Counted from the stretch's first letter, positions 31,522-39,128 are shown. The stretch is 64,000 nt of DNA from an uncultured Christensenellaceae bacterium (GCA_910589015.1 CAJUSA010000001.1:124001-188000), one strand, 5' to 3'. Translations and numbers: made by a program. Notes: generated by a model not told the origin, from the sequence alone.

Positions 31522-32235
31522 TTACGGTAACAGGAATTTTTTTGCCCATTCTGCGGGATTTTCACGATAAAAACCGCAGTGCCCGTAACCTTTCACGGAA
31601 AGAACAGAATAATTTTTCAAGCGCGGTTTGCACAAACGGGCGGCGTCTTTGGTGCCGTAAAGGAAGATAACTTTTTTTCGTTGCGCTGCGGGCAGGTTAT
31701 ATACCGTAGTGCGGTAACAGCTTGCGACAAGGTTTTCAAGACTTTCGAACGAAACGGTAGGGGCAATCTCTTTTTGATATTTTCCCATACCGTTAAAATA
31801 GTGGTTCAATTCTTTTTCGACGTCGTATTTGCCCGATTTTATTCTTCTAAGACATTTTGCGTAGCTTTTTTGAAAGTGATTTTGGATCAGGCGCGGGAAG
31901 TGAAACAGAGGCGCGCTGTCGATGATTGCTTTTTCAACGGTTTCCGAATGTTCGCAAAAATACCGGTAAGCAATGTTACCGCCGAGCGAAAACCCCGCAA
32001 TCGCATAAAGCGAGGGAATATCGTTTGCGGTTAAAAATTCGCTTATCTGTCGAATTTCGTCCTCCGTCGAGCGATAAAGAGAACGATCGTGATGCCCCGA
32101 TAGCGTGGGGATAATAACAAAAAACTCTTTTGCGAGCAAATCGGTTACGGGTGCAAAAAATGCGGCGCTTGTAAACAGTGTATGAATGAGCAAAACGGCT
32201 TTGTTGTTCTTGTTGCCGTATGTATGAAAAATCAT
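31522..32235 (-). CDS. Alpha/beta hydrolase
   Basis: The 237-aa protein has the alpha/beta hydrolase plan: VLLIHTLFTSAAFFAPV (oxyanion strand-turn), the nucleophile elbow AIAGFSLGGNIAYR with Ser, an acid candidate in LYGTKDAARL and the His in KGYGHCGFYREN near the end. It lacks a signal peptide. Such proteins act as esterases, thioesterases or lipases on small substrates; no neighbour points to a specific one. AGGAAA lies before ATG 32235. Confidence 0.85.
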   Translation of the reverse strand: MIFHTYGNKNNKAVLLIHTLFTSAAFFAPVTDLLAKEFFVIIPTLSGHHDRSLYRSTEDEIRQISEFLTANDIPSLYAIAGFSLGGNIAYRYFCEHSETVEKAIIDSAPLFHFPRLIQNHFQKSYAKCLRRIKSGKYDVEKELNHYFNGMGKYQKEIAPTVSFESLENLVASCYRTTVYNLPAAQRKKVIFLYGTKDAARLCKPRLKNYSVLSVKGYGHCGFYRENPAEWAKKFLLP

Positions 32236-32291
32236 GGCTGTTTCCTATTGATTGAAAAAATTTTCAGGCAGCATAGGTCGGTTAATTAAGA

Positions 32292-32723
32292 TCAAAATGC
32301 ATTTTTGCAACTTATCAGAATGTGATTCACCGCAAAGAGAACGGCAAACACGATGAGCGGAATATTTGCCAAAACGATCCCGCTGAATAAGAAGATACAC
32401 GACGGAAGAACGGAAAGCGACAACGCTTTCAGTGTGTCGTTGCGGTTCCAACATATTACCCAGAAAATCAGGTAGGCAAGGCACATACCGCCGTTTACCG
32501 ATAAATATACTATCAGCGCATGATCGAACCAAAAATTGAAATAAGTATAGGGAATGTTGAAGATCATAAGGAACATACAGCCGTAACGACCGATTTGTTC
32601 GAAAATTTCGACGGCTTTGTTATGATAATCGTTTCCGTCGTTTTTCTTTTTGACTGCGTAAATAATATTTGGGATCATGATGACCGCCATGAACGCAAGC
32701 CCGTAGTAATTGAACCAACTCAT
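32292..32723 (-). CDS. Small four-helix membrane protein
   Basis: The 143-aa product has about four membrane segments (YYGLAFMAVIMIPNIIYAV, YGCMFLMIFNIPYTYFNFWF, YLIFWVICW, LANIPLIVFAVLFAVNHIL). No family motif is recognised. AAGGAAG precedes ATG 32723. The 56 bases between it and the hydrolase gene hold no obvious signal, so the two may be one transcript. Confidence 0.8.
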   Translation of the reverse strand: MSWFNYYGLAFMAVIMIPNIIYAVKKKNDGNDYHNKAVEIFEQIGRYGCMFLMIFNIPYTYFNFWFDHALIVYLSVNGGMCLAYLIFWVICWNRNDTLKALSLSVLPSCIFLFSGIVLANIPLIVFAVLFAVNHILISCKNAF

Positions 32724-32749
32724 GATTCTTCCTTGTTGCCTTTCTTCAC

Positions 32750-32779
32750 AATGACTGATAAGATAGTTGGTCTTATCAG
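32750..32779. repeat. Partial copy of the tRNA-cluster terminator
   Basis: AATGACTGATAAGATAG..TCTTATCAG repeats, with one change in the first 17 bases and identity in the last nine, the terminator hairpin at 33649-33684. CTGATAAGA and TCTTATCAG pair here too. The two copies bracket an AT-rich islet. Confidence 0.7.
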
Positions 32780-32835
32780 CCGTTCTACGCTAAATTGAAA
32801 TTTACAACTCTATTAGCTTAATTATCATATTTATG

Positions 32836-33300
32836 TTAATTTGATATAAAATTCAATGTATATTGAATATCATTTTTCAATAATGTAAAAATCAAAGTTT
32901 TAGTTTTGCTCCCGTCGTTATATTTTGTTGTCGAAACATTTGCGTTTCCCGACAATTCGCTAATGGTAACTTGATATACTATCGTTTCTACGTCTATCAC
33001 ATCAACCTTTTTATAAGTACCGCTAAATGATTTATTTGTATCTGTGCTATCCATTATAGTGATTATTCCGTCTTTTGCAACAAGAATAATGTCAACAACT
33101 GGAATGTTTGTATCTTCCACTATCCAAAATTCATTTCGGGCAATAACTTCACTTTCTTGATTTTCAATATTTGCTCGTATAGCTACTTGTAGTTTCCAAT
33201 TCGTATTTTCAATGTTTACATCGGTGTTAGTGCAAGCACATAGTACACTATTTAAAATTAGTATTATTGTCGCTGCGATAAAAATCAATATTTTTTTCAT
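32836..33300 (-). CDS. Hypothetical lipoprotein, AT-rich
   Basis: A lipoprotein signal (MKKILIFIAATIILILNSVL, then CAC with lipidated Cys) leads a 154-aa protein with alternating strands (NTNWKLQVAIRANIENQE, FWIVEDTNIPVVDIILVAKD, KTLIFTLLKNDIQYTLNFIS). This looks like a small lipocalin- or META-like barrel (NTNWKLxx opening), but the family is not certain. Its base composition is far more AT-rich than the chromosome around it, suggesting recent acquisition. Confidence 0.75.
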   Translation of the reverse strand: MKKILIFIAATIILILNSVLCACTNTDVNIENTNWKLQVAIRANIENQESEVIARNEFWIVEDTNIPVVDIILVAKDGIITIMDSTDTNKSFSGTYKKVDVIDVETIVYQVTISELSGNANVSTTKYNDGSKTKTLIFTLLKNDIQYTLNFISN

Positions 33301-33353
33301 AATAATTTAATTCCTCTAAATTACTGTTTGATTCGTTATTATTTATAAAAATA

Positions 33354-33542
33354 TTATTTTAGAACCAGCGCTTTCTTGGGGCAGAAATTAGAGCATTTTC
33401 CGCATCTTATGCATTTATCGTGATTTATTGTAGGGGCTTCGAATGCATTTTGCGACAGCGCGCCGACAGGACACACTTTTACGGCAGGACAAGGATGGTT
33501 TTGCGGACAATTCTCCTTAATCAAATTAAGTGTTTTTATCAT
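33354..33542 (-). CDS. 2[4Fe-4S] ferredoxin-like protein (62 aa)
   Basis: Two iron-sulfur binding sets are visible: CPQNHPCPAVKVCPVGALSQ and CIRCGKCSNFCPKKAL. The second is canonical (CxxCxxCxxxCP); the first is spaced unusually (C-x5-C-x5-CP), a variant seen in short ferredoxins of anaerobic Firmicutes. It would carry single electrons for an unidentified partner. AAAGGAG precedes ATG 33542 and a good promoter lies 29 bases upstream. Confidence 0.88.
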   Translation of the reverse strand: MIKTLNLIKENCPQNHPCPAVKVCPVGALSQNAFEAPTINHDKCIRCGKCSNFCPKKALVLK

Positions 33543-33570
33543 ATTTACTCCTTTATACTTTTATAGCGAT

Positions 33571-33599
33571 ATTGTAACAAAAAAAAGAGATTTACGCAA
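33571..33599 (-). promoter_or_regulatory. Promoter of the ferredoxin gene
   Basis: Minus strand TTGCGT (33599-33594), 17-base spacer, TACAAT (33576-33571). Confidence 0.75.
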
Positions 33600-33648
33600 G
33601 TGGATAAAGTAGTTAATTATCATTCTTTGTAAATAAATGTACAAAGAA

Positions 33649-33684
33649 AAATGACTGACAAGATAGGGTTCTTATCAGTCATTT
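33649..33684 (-). terminator. Terminator of the tRNA cluster
   Basis: AAATGACTGATAAGA and TCTTGTCAGTCATTT (minus strand) pair with a single mismatch and are followed by TTCTTTG. It lies directly after the tRNA-Tyr gene. A second, partial copy is at 32750-32779. Confidence 0.8.
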
Positions 33685-33686
33685 AA

Positions 33687-33771
33687 TGGTGGGAAGAGGT
33701 GGATTCGAACCACCGAAGTCGTAGACGTCAGATTTACAGTCTGATCCATTTGGCCGCTCTGGAATCTTCCC
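33687..33771 (-). tRNA. tRNA-Tyr (GTA)
   Basis: Class II tRNA with long variable arm; acceptor GGGAAGA/TCTTCCC, anticodon loop CTGTAAA giving GTA, T-loop GGTTCGAATCC, CCA encoded. Confidence 0.95.
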
Positions 33772-33793
33772 GAATATGAAATTGAAAAACCGA

Positions 33794-33869
33794 TGGAGCC
33801 GGTGGCAGGAATCGAACCTGTAACCTGCTGATTACAAATCAGCTGCTCTGCCAGTTGAGCTACACCGGC
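33794..33869 (-). tRNA. tRNA-Thr (TGT)
   Basis: Acceptor GCCGGTG/CACCGGC, D-arm TAGCTCAACTGGCAGAGCA, anticodon stem CTGAT/ATCAG around TTTGTAA giving TGT, CCA encoded. Confidence 0.95.
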
Positions 33870-33874
33870 AAGGG

Positions 33875-33950
<76 letters not shown>

Positions 33951-33972
33951 ATGTGTGCCTTTTTCAAGACAC

Positions 33973-33998
33973 GAGCCTCATTCCTCGGAATGAGGCTC
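33973..33998. other. Perfect 12-bp hairpin between tRNA genes
   Basis: GAGCCTCATTCC and GGAATGAGGCTC pair around TC in the spacer between tRNA-Asp and tRNA-Phe. It could be an RNase processing site in the tRNA precursor; the weak T-tract argues against a full terminator. Confidence 0.6.
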
Positions 33999-34002
33999 TG
34001 TT

Positions 34003-34079
34003 TGGCGACCCGAAACGGGCTCGAACCGTCGACCTCCAGCGTGACAGGCTGGCGCTCTAACCAACTGAGCTATCGGGCC
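34003..34079 (-). tRNA. tRNA-Asp (GTC)
   Basis: Acceptor GGCCCGA/TCGGGTC (one G-T pair), anticodon stem CCAGC/GCTGG around CTGTCAC giving GTC, CCA encoded. Confidence 0.95.
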
Positions 34080-34124
34080 GTATAAAACGGCAGACCGTGT
34101 TGATTTCTCTTACAAAAACGGCTT

Positions 34125-34201
34125 TGGTGGGCCTTCACGGACTCGAACCGCGGACCAATCGGTTATGAGCCGACCGCTCTAACCAACTGAGCTAAAGGCC
34201 C
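34125..34201 (-). tRNA. tRNA with CAT anticodon (Ile2 or elongator Met)
   Basis: Acceptor GGGCCTT/AAGGCCC, D-arm TAGCTCAGTTGGTTAGAGC, anticodon loop CTCATAA giving CAT, CCA encoded. The acceptor and loop resemble lysidine-modified tRNA-Ile2 of Bacillus, but elongator tRNA-Met cannot be excluded; it is not an initiator tRNA since base 1 pairs. Confidence 0.85.
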
Positions 34202-34232
34202 GTGACCAAGAAATCAATCACAATGCTTGTTA

Positions 34233-34261
34233 ATAATATTATAAATGCGCGCAAAAGTCAA
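34233..34261 (-). promoter_or_regulatory. Promoter of the tRNA cluster
   Basis: Minus strand TTGACT (34261-34256), 17-base spacer, TATTAT (34238-34233), about 32 bases before the first tRNA. Confidence 0.85.
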
Positions 34262-34419
34262 GTATTTTTTCAATCATTTTGCAAAATTAAAATACTTTTT
34301 TTTCGACGTTTTTCCTCTTCTTTTGTCACGACGTTCATTTATTCGTCACGCGCGTTTTGTTACAATCGTTTTGACCGTATCCGCCGTCCGAATTCAGCGC
34401 GGATACAGGAGGATTTTTG

Positions 34420-34728
34420 ATGGAAATGCAAGGCTTTCGCAAAGGGGACAGCTTATACGTCTACCTCTCGGGTGAGATAGACGAACATTCCGTATCCCGT
34501 ATCCGCCGCGACGCCGATACGCTGATCGACGAGAACGCGGGGCTTTCGCGCGCCATTTTTAATCTGGCGGGCGTGAAGTTTATGGATTCGACGGGGATCG
34601 GGTTCCTGATCGGCAGATATAATCGGTTGAAGCGTTACGGCATGGGTATGTATCTTGAAAACCCCAACTCGGGTACGGATAAAATATTAACGTTAAGCGG
34701 CGTCTATTCTCTGATGCCCAAGGTTTAA
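34420..34728 (+). CDS. spoIIAA: Anti-sigma F factor antagonist SpoIIAA
   Basis: The 102-aa STAS protein has the phosphorylation site AGVKFMDSTGIGFLIGRYN (Ser57). Unphosphorylated SpoIIAA binds SpoIIAB and frees sigma F in the forespore. ATG 34420 is used: AGGAGG ends seven bases upstream; a TTG one codon earlier is closer and less likely. It is the first gene of the classic three-gene spoIIA operon, with short gaps and overlap between genes. A sigma-H-type promoter would be expected in the 200 bases upstream, but I see no clear match. Confidence 0.95.
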   Translation: MEMQGFRKGDSLYVYLSGEIDEHSVSRIRRDADTLIDENAGLSRAIFNLAGVKFMDSTGIGFLIGRYNRLKRYGMGMYLENPNSGTDKILTLSGVYSLMPKV

Positions 34729-34736
34729 GGTGAGCT

Positions 34737-35174
34737 ATGAATGAAATGCAGTTGAAATTTTTGGCGCGTTCGGAAAACGAGGTGTTCGCCCGCAACGCAG
34801 TGGCGGCGTTCGCGCTCTCGCTCAATCCCACGCTTGCGCAGCTCTCCGACGTCAAGACGGCGGTTTCCGAGGCCGTTACCAACTCGATCGTGCACGGTTA
34901 TGCGGACGGGGAAGGGTGGATCCGCATTGCCTGTAAAACGGATGAGAATTTCCTACATATCGAAATTTCCGACAGCGGGCGGGGGATCGGCAACCTCGAA
35001 GAGGCGTTGACGCCTTTTTTTACCACGCTGCCGGACGAGGAGCGCTCGGGTATGGGCTTTACCATTATGCAGACGTTCATGACTTCCTTTTCGGTGCAAT
35101 CGGCGCCGGGGGTAGGCACGACCGTGAAGATGAGCAAGGACTTCGGCGCAAAGGCGGAAGCCGATGCTATGTGA
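34737..35174 (+). CDS. spoIIAB: Anti-sigma F factor / SpoIIAA kinase SpoIIAB
   Basis: The 145-aa GHKL ATPase shows the N-box AVSEAVTNSIVHGY, the G1 box IEISDSGRGIGNLEEA and the G2 box ERSGMGFTIMQTFM, ending with GVGTTVKMSK. It binds sigma F to hold it inactive and phosphorylates SpoIIAA on Ser. The gene overlaps sigF by 11 bases, so kinase and sigma factor are made in balance. Confidence 0.96.
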   Translation: MNEMQLKFLARSENEVFARNAVAAFALSLNPTLAQLSDVKTAVSEAVTNSIVHGYADGEGWIRIACKTDENFLHIEISDSGRGIGNLEEALTPFFTTLPDEERSGMGFTIMQTFMTSFSVQSAPGVGTTVKMSKDFGAKAEADAM

Positions 35175-35886
35175 AGAGGAAACGCTTTGCTGTATTCGTT
35201 TGGCGAAGCAGGGCGACAACGCGGCGAAGGAAAAATTATTATCGAATAATACTTCGCTGCTGAAGAGCATTCTGAAACGTTATCTGGGCAAGGGCGTGGA
35301 ATACGACGATTTGTATTCCCTTGCCTGTATGGGCTTTCTGAAAGCGATAGCGGGCTTTGACGAGCGTTTCGGCGTTCGTTTTTCAACGTATGCCGTTCCC
35401 ATGATCGCGGGCGAGATCAAGCGCTTTTTGCGTGACGACGGCAGCGTCAAGGTTTCGCGCTCGATGAAAAAGACGGCGCGGGAAATGAATCGGTATATCG
35501 AAGAGTTCAATGCGCAGAATGCGCGTCAACCCACGGTAAAAGAACTTGCCGCCGCGTTTTCGCTCGACGAGAGCGAAGTGGTGTTCACGCTCGGTTCCAA
35601 CCGCATGCCCGTTTCCATATATGAACAGAGCGACTACAAAGACGAAAAGTCGGCAACGCTCTTGGAAAAACTGCCCGCGAAGGACGATCAGGACGACATG
35701 ATCGAGCGCATGCTCTTGAAACAGGCAATCGAGCAACTACCCGAACGCGAGCGGAAAATCGTCATTTTGCGGTATTTCCGCGATATGACGCAGAGCGAGG
35801 TGGCGCGGGCGATCGGCGTATCGCAGGTTCAGATCTCGCGTATCGAGAGCAAAATCATGGAAAAGTTCAAAAAAGAACTCGGTTGA
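35164..35886 (+). CDS. sigF: Forespore sigma factor F
   Basis: The 240-aa protein has sigma region 2 (LLSNNTSLLKSILKRYLGKG, YDDLYSLACMGFLKAIAGFD, FSTYAVPMIAGEIKRFLRDD), region 3 (RQPTVKELAAAFSLDESEV) and the region 4 HTH (LPERERKIVILRYFRDMTQS, EVARAIGVSQVQISRIES). Gene order spoIIAA-spoIIAB-sigF identifies it as sigma F rather than B or G. It directs early forespore genes. The start overlaps spoIIAB. Presence of the operon marks a spore-forming ancestry; whether the host still sporulates is not shown. Confidence 0.96.
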   Translation: MLCEEETLCCIRLAKQGDNAAKEKLLSNNTSLLKSILKRYLGKGVEYDDLYSLACMGFLKAIAGFDERFGVRFSTYAVPMIAGEIKRFLRDDGSVKVSRSMKKTAREMNRYIEEFNAQNARQPTVKELAAAFSLDESEVVFTLGSNRMPVSIYEQSDYKDEKSATLLEKLPAKDDQDDMIERMLLKQAIEQLPERERKIVILRYFRDMTQSEVARAIGVSQVQISRIESKIMEKFKKELG

Positions 35887-35891
35887 ATGTC

Positions 35892-36002
35892 AAGACCCTT
35901 CGACTGCGCTCAGGGTGACAAAGCGGCATAGAGCTGGCTTTCTGTCATTCCGAGCGAAGTCGAGGAATCCTGTTAAGACCCTTCGGCTACGCTCAGGGCG
36001 AC
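35892..36002. repeat. Short palindromic interspersed repeats (three units)
   Basis: A 28-base unit AAGACCCTTCGACTGCGCTC.. (35892-35919) recurs at 35975-36002 with three changes. Between them, GTCATTCCGAGCGAAGTCGA.. (35944-35969) is the same element in inverted form, more diverged. The set resembles the widespread REP-like TCATTCCGAGCGAAGTCGAGGAATC family. It fills most of the 180-base gap between sigF and the next gene. Confidence 0.8.
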
Positions 36003-36015
36003 GAAATTTTTGTAT

Positions 36016-36052
36016 ACAATTGTAAACGAACGGCATTCTTGTTTACAACTGT
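36016..36052. promoter_or_regulatory. Inverted-repeat operator of the XRE gene
   Basis: ACAATTGTAAAC (36016-36027) and GTTTACAACTGT (36041-36052) are inverted repeats with 11 of 12 matches, separated by 13 bases and lying just before the XRE gene, a typical autoregulatory operator layout. Confidence 0.65.
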
Positions 36053-36066
36053 AAGATAATATCGGT

Positions 36067-36276
36067 ATGGAATCGCAGTTTGCGCAAATTATGATTGCTT
36101 TGCGGTCGGAAAAGGGATTGTCGCAACAAGCGCTGGCGGATGAAATCGGCATCAGTAAGGGCTGTATCAGTTTCTGGGAAAACGGTTTACGGGAACCGAA
36201 ACTCTCAAATCTGATCGCGCTTTCGAAATATTTCGGCGTGAGCATCGACTATCTTGCAGGATTAAAGGATTATTGA
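36067..36276 (+). CDS. XRE-family HTH regulator (69 aa)
   Basis: The product is a single lambda-repressor-like HTH domain: MIALRSEKGLSQQALADEIG, ISKGCISFWENGLREPKLSN and YFGVSIDYLAG. It has no other domain. ATG 36067 lies close behind a likely -10 (GATAAT) and lacks a strong ribosome site. The inverted repeat immediately upstream suggests it controls itself; comEC follows 19 bases later and may be in the same transcript. Confidence 0.88.
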   Translation: MESQFAQIMIALRSEKGLSQQALADEIGISKGCISFWENGLREPKLSNLIALSKYFGVSIDYLAGLKDY

Positions 36277-36295
36277 TTTCAACAAAGGAAAAGGC

Positions 36296-38281
36296 ATGGG
36301 GGACGGGGCAACAACCAAAACGGAAAGGGTAGCGGAACAGAAAACGCCGCTGATCAATTTCCGTTTTTTTCTTTTCTGTGCGCTGGGGCTGATGGCGGGT
36401 ATTGCGCTCTACTGTGCCGTACGGCTTCACCGTTTTTCGTTTTATACCTTCGTTCCCTTCGTCTTGCTTTTTATCTTTGCACTGCGCCCCTTTGGTTGGA
36501 AACGCATCGCATCGATCGCGGTCACCGTGCTCGTGTTTTTCGGCGCGGGGATCGGGCTGACGCATTTCGCGTGCGAACGGTATTCTTCGGGCGTGCCCGC
36601 GGGCGAATACGAAGTGCGGGGCACGGTGGAATCGTTCACGATCGGCAACAATTACCATTCCTGCACGCTCAAAGATCTTTCTTTCGACGGCGTTTCCTCG
36701 GGCGGAAAGATGACGGCGTATTGCACCGAAGAAACATTGCGTCCGGGCGACGTCGTGTATTTTACCGCAAACGTGCTGCGGCGTGAATTACCGAAGGGGA
36801 ACAAGAACGCATACGCGTTTGCAAAGGATATCCGTTACGAAACCTCTTTTGCGGAATACGAAAAAACGGGCGAAAAGGGTGCGTTGCTGCGCCTGAACGC
36901 CAAAATATACGATCTGTTGCACAACACGATGATGCGCGACGAAGCAAGCGTTGCCTACGCTCTTTTGACGGGCAATTCTTCTTCTATGGACGAAGGGCTT
37001 GCCGATGCCGCGCGGCAGGGCGGGATCGCGCATATTTTCGCCGTTTCGGGCTTACATATCGGCATCGTCTACGCGGCGGTGCTGTTTGTTTGCCGTCCGC
37101 TCAAACGATTTGCGCCGTTGCCTGCCATTGCCGCCGCGGTATGCTATGCCGCTCTCTGCGCGTTCACCGTTTCTTCCGTGCGCGCGCTCATTATGTGCAT
37201 GATTCTGAGCGCGCACCGCGTGACGGGGCGCAAAAACGATTTGCTTTCTTCGCTTTCGGTTGCCGCGCTCGTCATTCTCACCGTCGCGCCTGCGCAGTTT
37301 CTTTCCGCGGGGTTTCAGCTTTCGTTTTCCGCCGTGCTTGCGCTGGCACTCTTCTCGCATACGTTTACCCGTTTGTTCCGCAAGATCCTATTTCCCGCCT
37401 TTCTTGCACAATATCTCGGGGCGAGCCTTTCCGTTCAGCTTTTTACTTTTCCGCTTTTGATGCAACTGTTCGGGTATGCGTCGGTATGGGCGTTGCTGTT
37501 TAACTTCTTTCTGTTGCCCTGTCTGCCCGTTCTGTTACTGTGTTTGATCCTTTGCTCGCTCGTTGCGCTCGTCACGACGTGGACGGGCGTCATGTTGGTG
37601 CCCGCAGGGCTGGTTTCGTTGTTATTAGTCGTACTGACCGCCGTCGACGTTTCGTTTGTGATCACGGGTTTTGCGCTCGGAGCGGGCGGCGCGGCGATTA
37701 TGACGGGTTGCGTCGTGCTCACGCAGCGCGTCGGGCTCAAACCGCTTGCAAAGGGAATCGCGGCGGTGTGCGCCTGCTGTCTGTTTACGCTTGCCGTTGT
37801 ACGCGCGAACGTCGTGTTCGCGGGATGCCGTCTTTCGGCGTATTCTACGACTTCGGGCGATTTACTGCTCGTACGCACGCCGCATGAGGCGGCGCTCGTC
37901 ATCGACGGCGATATTTCGCTGCGCGCTTGTAAAGATTTCCTCAACCGTAATTACGGCGGCAAACTCGATGCCGTAATCTGTTTGTCGGACGACGAGCTTG
38001 ACGCAATCAACGTGGCGGCGTTCCTGAATGCGGAGGTTATTTATGCCAAAGAGGAAATTCCGACGGGCTTGCAGAAAACCGAGGTGGTGTTCGGCAACGA
38101 AGTCAGGGTAGGGGAATGGATGCTGCGCTATGAAAAACGCGATAAAGCCGTGTTGTTTGCGCAGAATATCGCGGTGGAAATCGATTTTGAAAATCCGCCG
38201 CTTTTCGGCACCGATTTCTTTTTCGGGAAGGGCGGCAGCGGCGTATATCTTTTGAAAAACGGAAGGGTACAAAGAAAATAG
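36296..38281 (+). CDS. comEC: ComEC/Rec2 competence protein
   Basis: The 661-aa membrane protein has an N-terminal DUF4131/OB-like part (residues about 25-190), the competence domain starting GGIAHIFAVSGLHIGIVYAA with about ten helices, and a C-terminal metallo-beta-lactamase-like part (about 520-655). In this last part the metal ligand motif HxHxDH is absent: DAVICLSDDELDAINVAAFL stands where it should be, so the nuclease function is probably lost. ComEC forms the channel for single-strand DNA uptake in transformation. AAGGA precedes ATG 36296. Confidence 0.92.
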   Translation: MGDGATTKTERVAEQKTPLINFRFFLFCALGLMAGIALYCAVRLHRFSFYTFVPFVLLFIFALRPFGWKRIASIAVTVLVFFGAGIGLTHFACERYSSGVPAGEYEVRGTVESFTIGNNYHSCTLKDLSFDGVSSGGKMTAYCTEETLRPGDVVYFTANVLRRELPKGNKNAYAFAKDIRYETSFAEYEKTGEKGALLRLNAKIYDLLHNTMMRDEASVAYALLTGNSSSMDEGLADAARQGGIAHIFAVSGLHIGIVYAAVLFVCRPLKRFAPLPAIAAAVCYAALCAFTVSSVRALIMCMILSAHRVTGRKNDLLSSLSVAALVILTVAPAQFLSAGFQLSFSAVLALALFSHTFTRLFRKILFPAFLAQYLGASLSVQLFTFPLLMQLFGYASVWALLFNFFLLPCLPVLLLCLILCSLVALVTTWTGVMLVPAGLVSLLLVVLTAVDVSFVITGFALGAGGAAIMTGCVVLTQRVGLKPLAKGIAAVCACCLFTLAVVRANVVFAGCRLSAYSTTSGDLLLVRTPHEAALVIDGDISLRACKDFLNRNYGGKLDAVICLSDDELDAINVAAFLNAEVIYAKEEIPTGLQKTEVVFGNEVRVGEWMLRYEKRDKAVLFAQNIAVEIDFENPPLFGTDFFFGKGGSGVYLLKNGRVQRK

Positions 38282-38289
38282 GATATACG

Positions 38290-38319
38290 AAAAAAGCGCG
38301 GAGCATTCCGCGCTTTTTT
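38290..38319. terminator. Bidirectional terminator between comEC and rpsR
   Basis: AAAAAAGCGCGGA-GCAT-TCCGCGCTTTTTT serves both convergent genes. Confidence 0.92.
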
Positions 38320-38331
38320 GAACGGTGTTTT

Positions 38332-38661
38332 TTACTCTGCTTTGAAGGGAATCAAAGCGGCAACGCGGGCGCGTTTGATCGCCGCGGCAAGCACTCTTTG
38401 GTGCTTTGCGCAGGTGCCCGTCATGCGGCGGGGCAGAATTTTGCCGCCCTCGCTGATAAACTTTCTCAGTTTTGCCGTTTCCTTATAGTCGATCGTCGAC
38501 TTTTCCTGACAGAACAGGCAAACTTTTTTGAAGTTCTGGCGCTTATAGTTCTTTTTTGCAGGTCTGCCTTCGCGCGCGCCTTCCTTCGTTTCTTTCGGTT
38601 CCGCAGCAACGGGAGCTTCTTCGGTTTTTACTTCCTCTGCGGTGATATTTTCTTCTGCCAT
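38332..38661 (-). CDS. rpsR: Ribosomal protein bS18
   Basis: The core is typical of bS18: KKVCLFCQEKSTIDYKETAK, LRKFISEGGKILPRRMTGTC and KHQRVLAAAIKRARVAALIP. Cysteines in CLFC and TGTC indicate the zinc-binding form. An extra acidic Glu/Pro/Ala-rich N-terminal tail of about 35 residues precedes the core, longer than in Bacillus. It is the last gene of the rpsF-ssb-rpsR operon. Confidence 0.96.
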   Translation of the reverse strand: MAEENITAEEVKTEEAPVAAEPKETKEGAREGRPAKKNYKRQNFKKVCLFCQEKSTIDYKETAKLRKFISEGGKILPRRMTGTCAKHQRVLAAAIKRARVAALIPFKAE

Positions 38662-38701
38662 AATTTTACTCCTTAAATAATGATTGGTTCAGTACTGCGT
38701 A

Positions 38702-39127
38702 CTAAAAGGGGATATCGCCGTCGTCGTCGAACGATTCGAGCGCAGGTTTCTTTTTCGGCGCGCTCTGCTGGGGCGCGGGCGAATCGTAAAAATCGTCGCC
38801 CTGATTCTGGCTTTTCTGCGTTAAGAATTCCACGTCCTGTGCGATCACGTCGACCGCGGTGCGTTTATTGCCCGCATTGTCTTCGTAATTGCGGATCTGA
38901 ATGCTGCCCGATACGGCGACTTTGCTGCCTTTTTTGGTGTAACGCGCAACGGTGTCGGCAAGTCCGCGCCATGCGGTCACGTTGAAGAAATCGGTAAGTC
39001 TTTCGCCTTCGGACGAGGTGTACGAGCGGTTCACCGCAATGGCGAAGTGGCACACGCTCACGCCGCCTGCCGTTTCGGTCAGTTCGGGGTCGCGCGTTAA
39101 GTTTCCGATCAAGAATACCTTATTCAT
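38702..39127 (-). CDS. ssb: Single-strand DNA-binding protein
   Basis: An OB fold (MNKVFLIGNLTRDPELTETA, FHFAIAVNRSY-like VCHFAIAVNRSYTSSEG, FFNVTAWRGLADTVARYTKK) is followed by a Gln/Pro-rich linker and the acidic tip DDDGDIPF, which recruits replication and repair partners. It lies between rpsF and rpsR, the conserved order in Firmicutes. The start is one base after the rpsF stop. Confidence 0.97.
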   Translation of the reverse strand: MNKVFLIGNLTRDPELTETAGGVSVCHFAIAVNRSYTSSEGERLTDFFNVTAWRGLADTVARYTKKGSKVAVSGSIQIRNYEDNAGNKRTAVDVIAQDVEFLTQKSQNQGDDFYDSPAPQQSAPKKKPALESFDDDGDIPF

Positions 39128-39128
39128 C

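Noticed and set aside
35892..36002. CRISPR array
   Set aside because: There are only two direct copies and one inverted copy, with no regular spacers and no cas genes; an interspersed palindromic repeat explains it.
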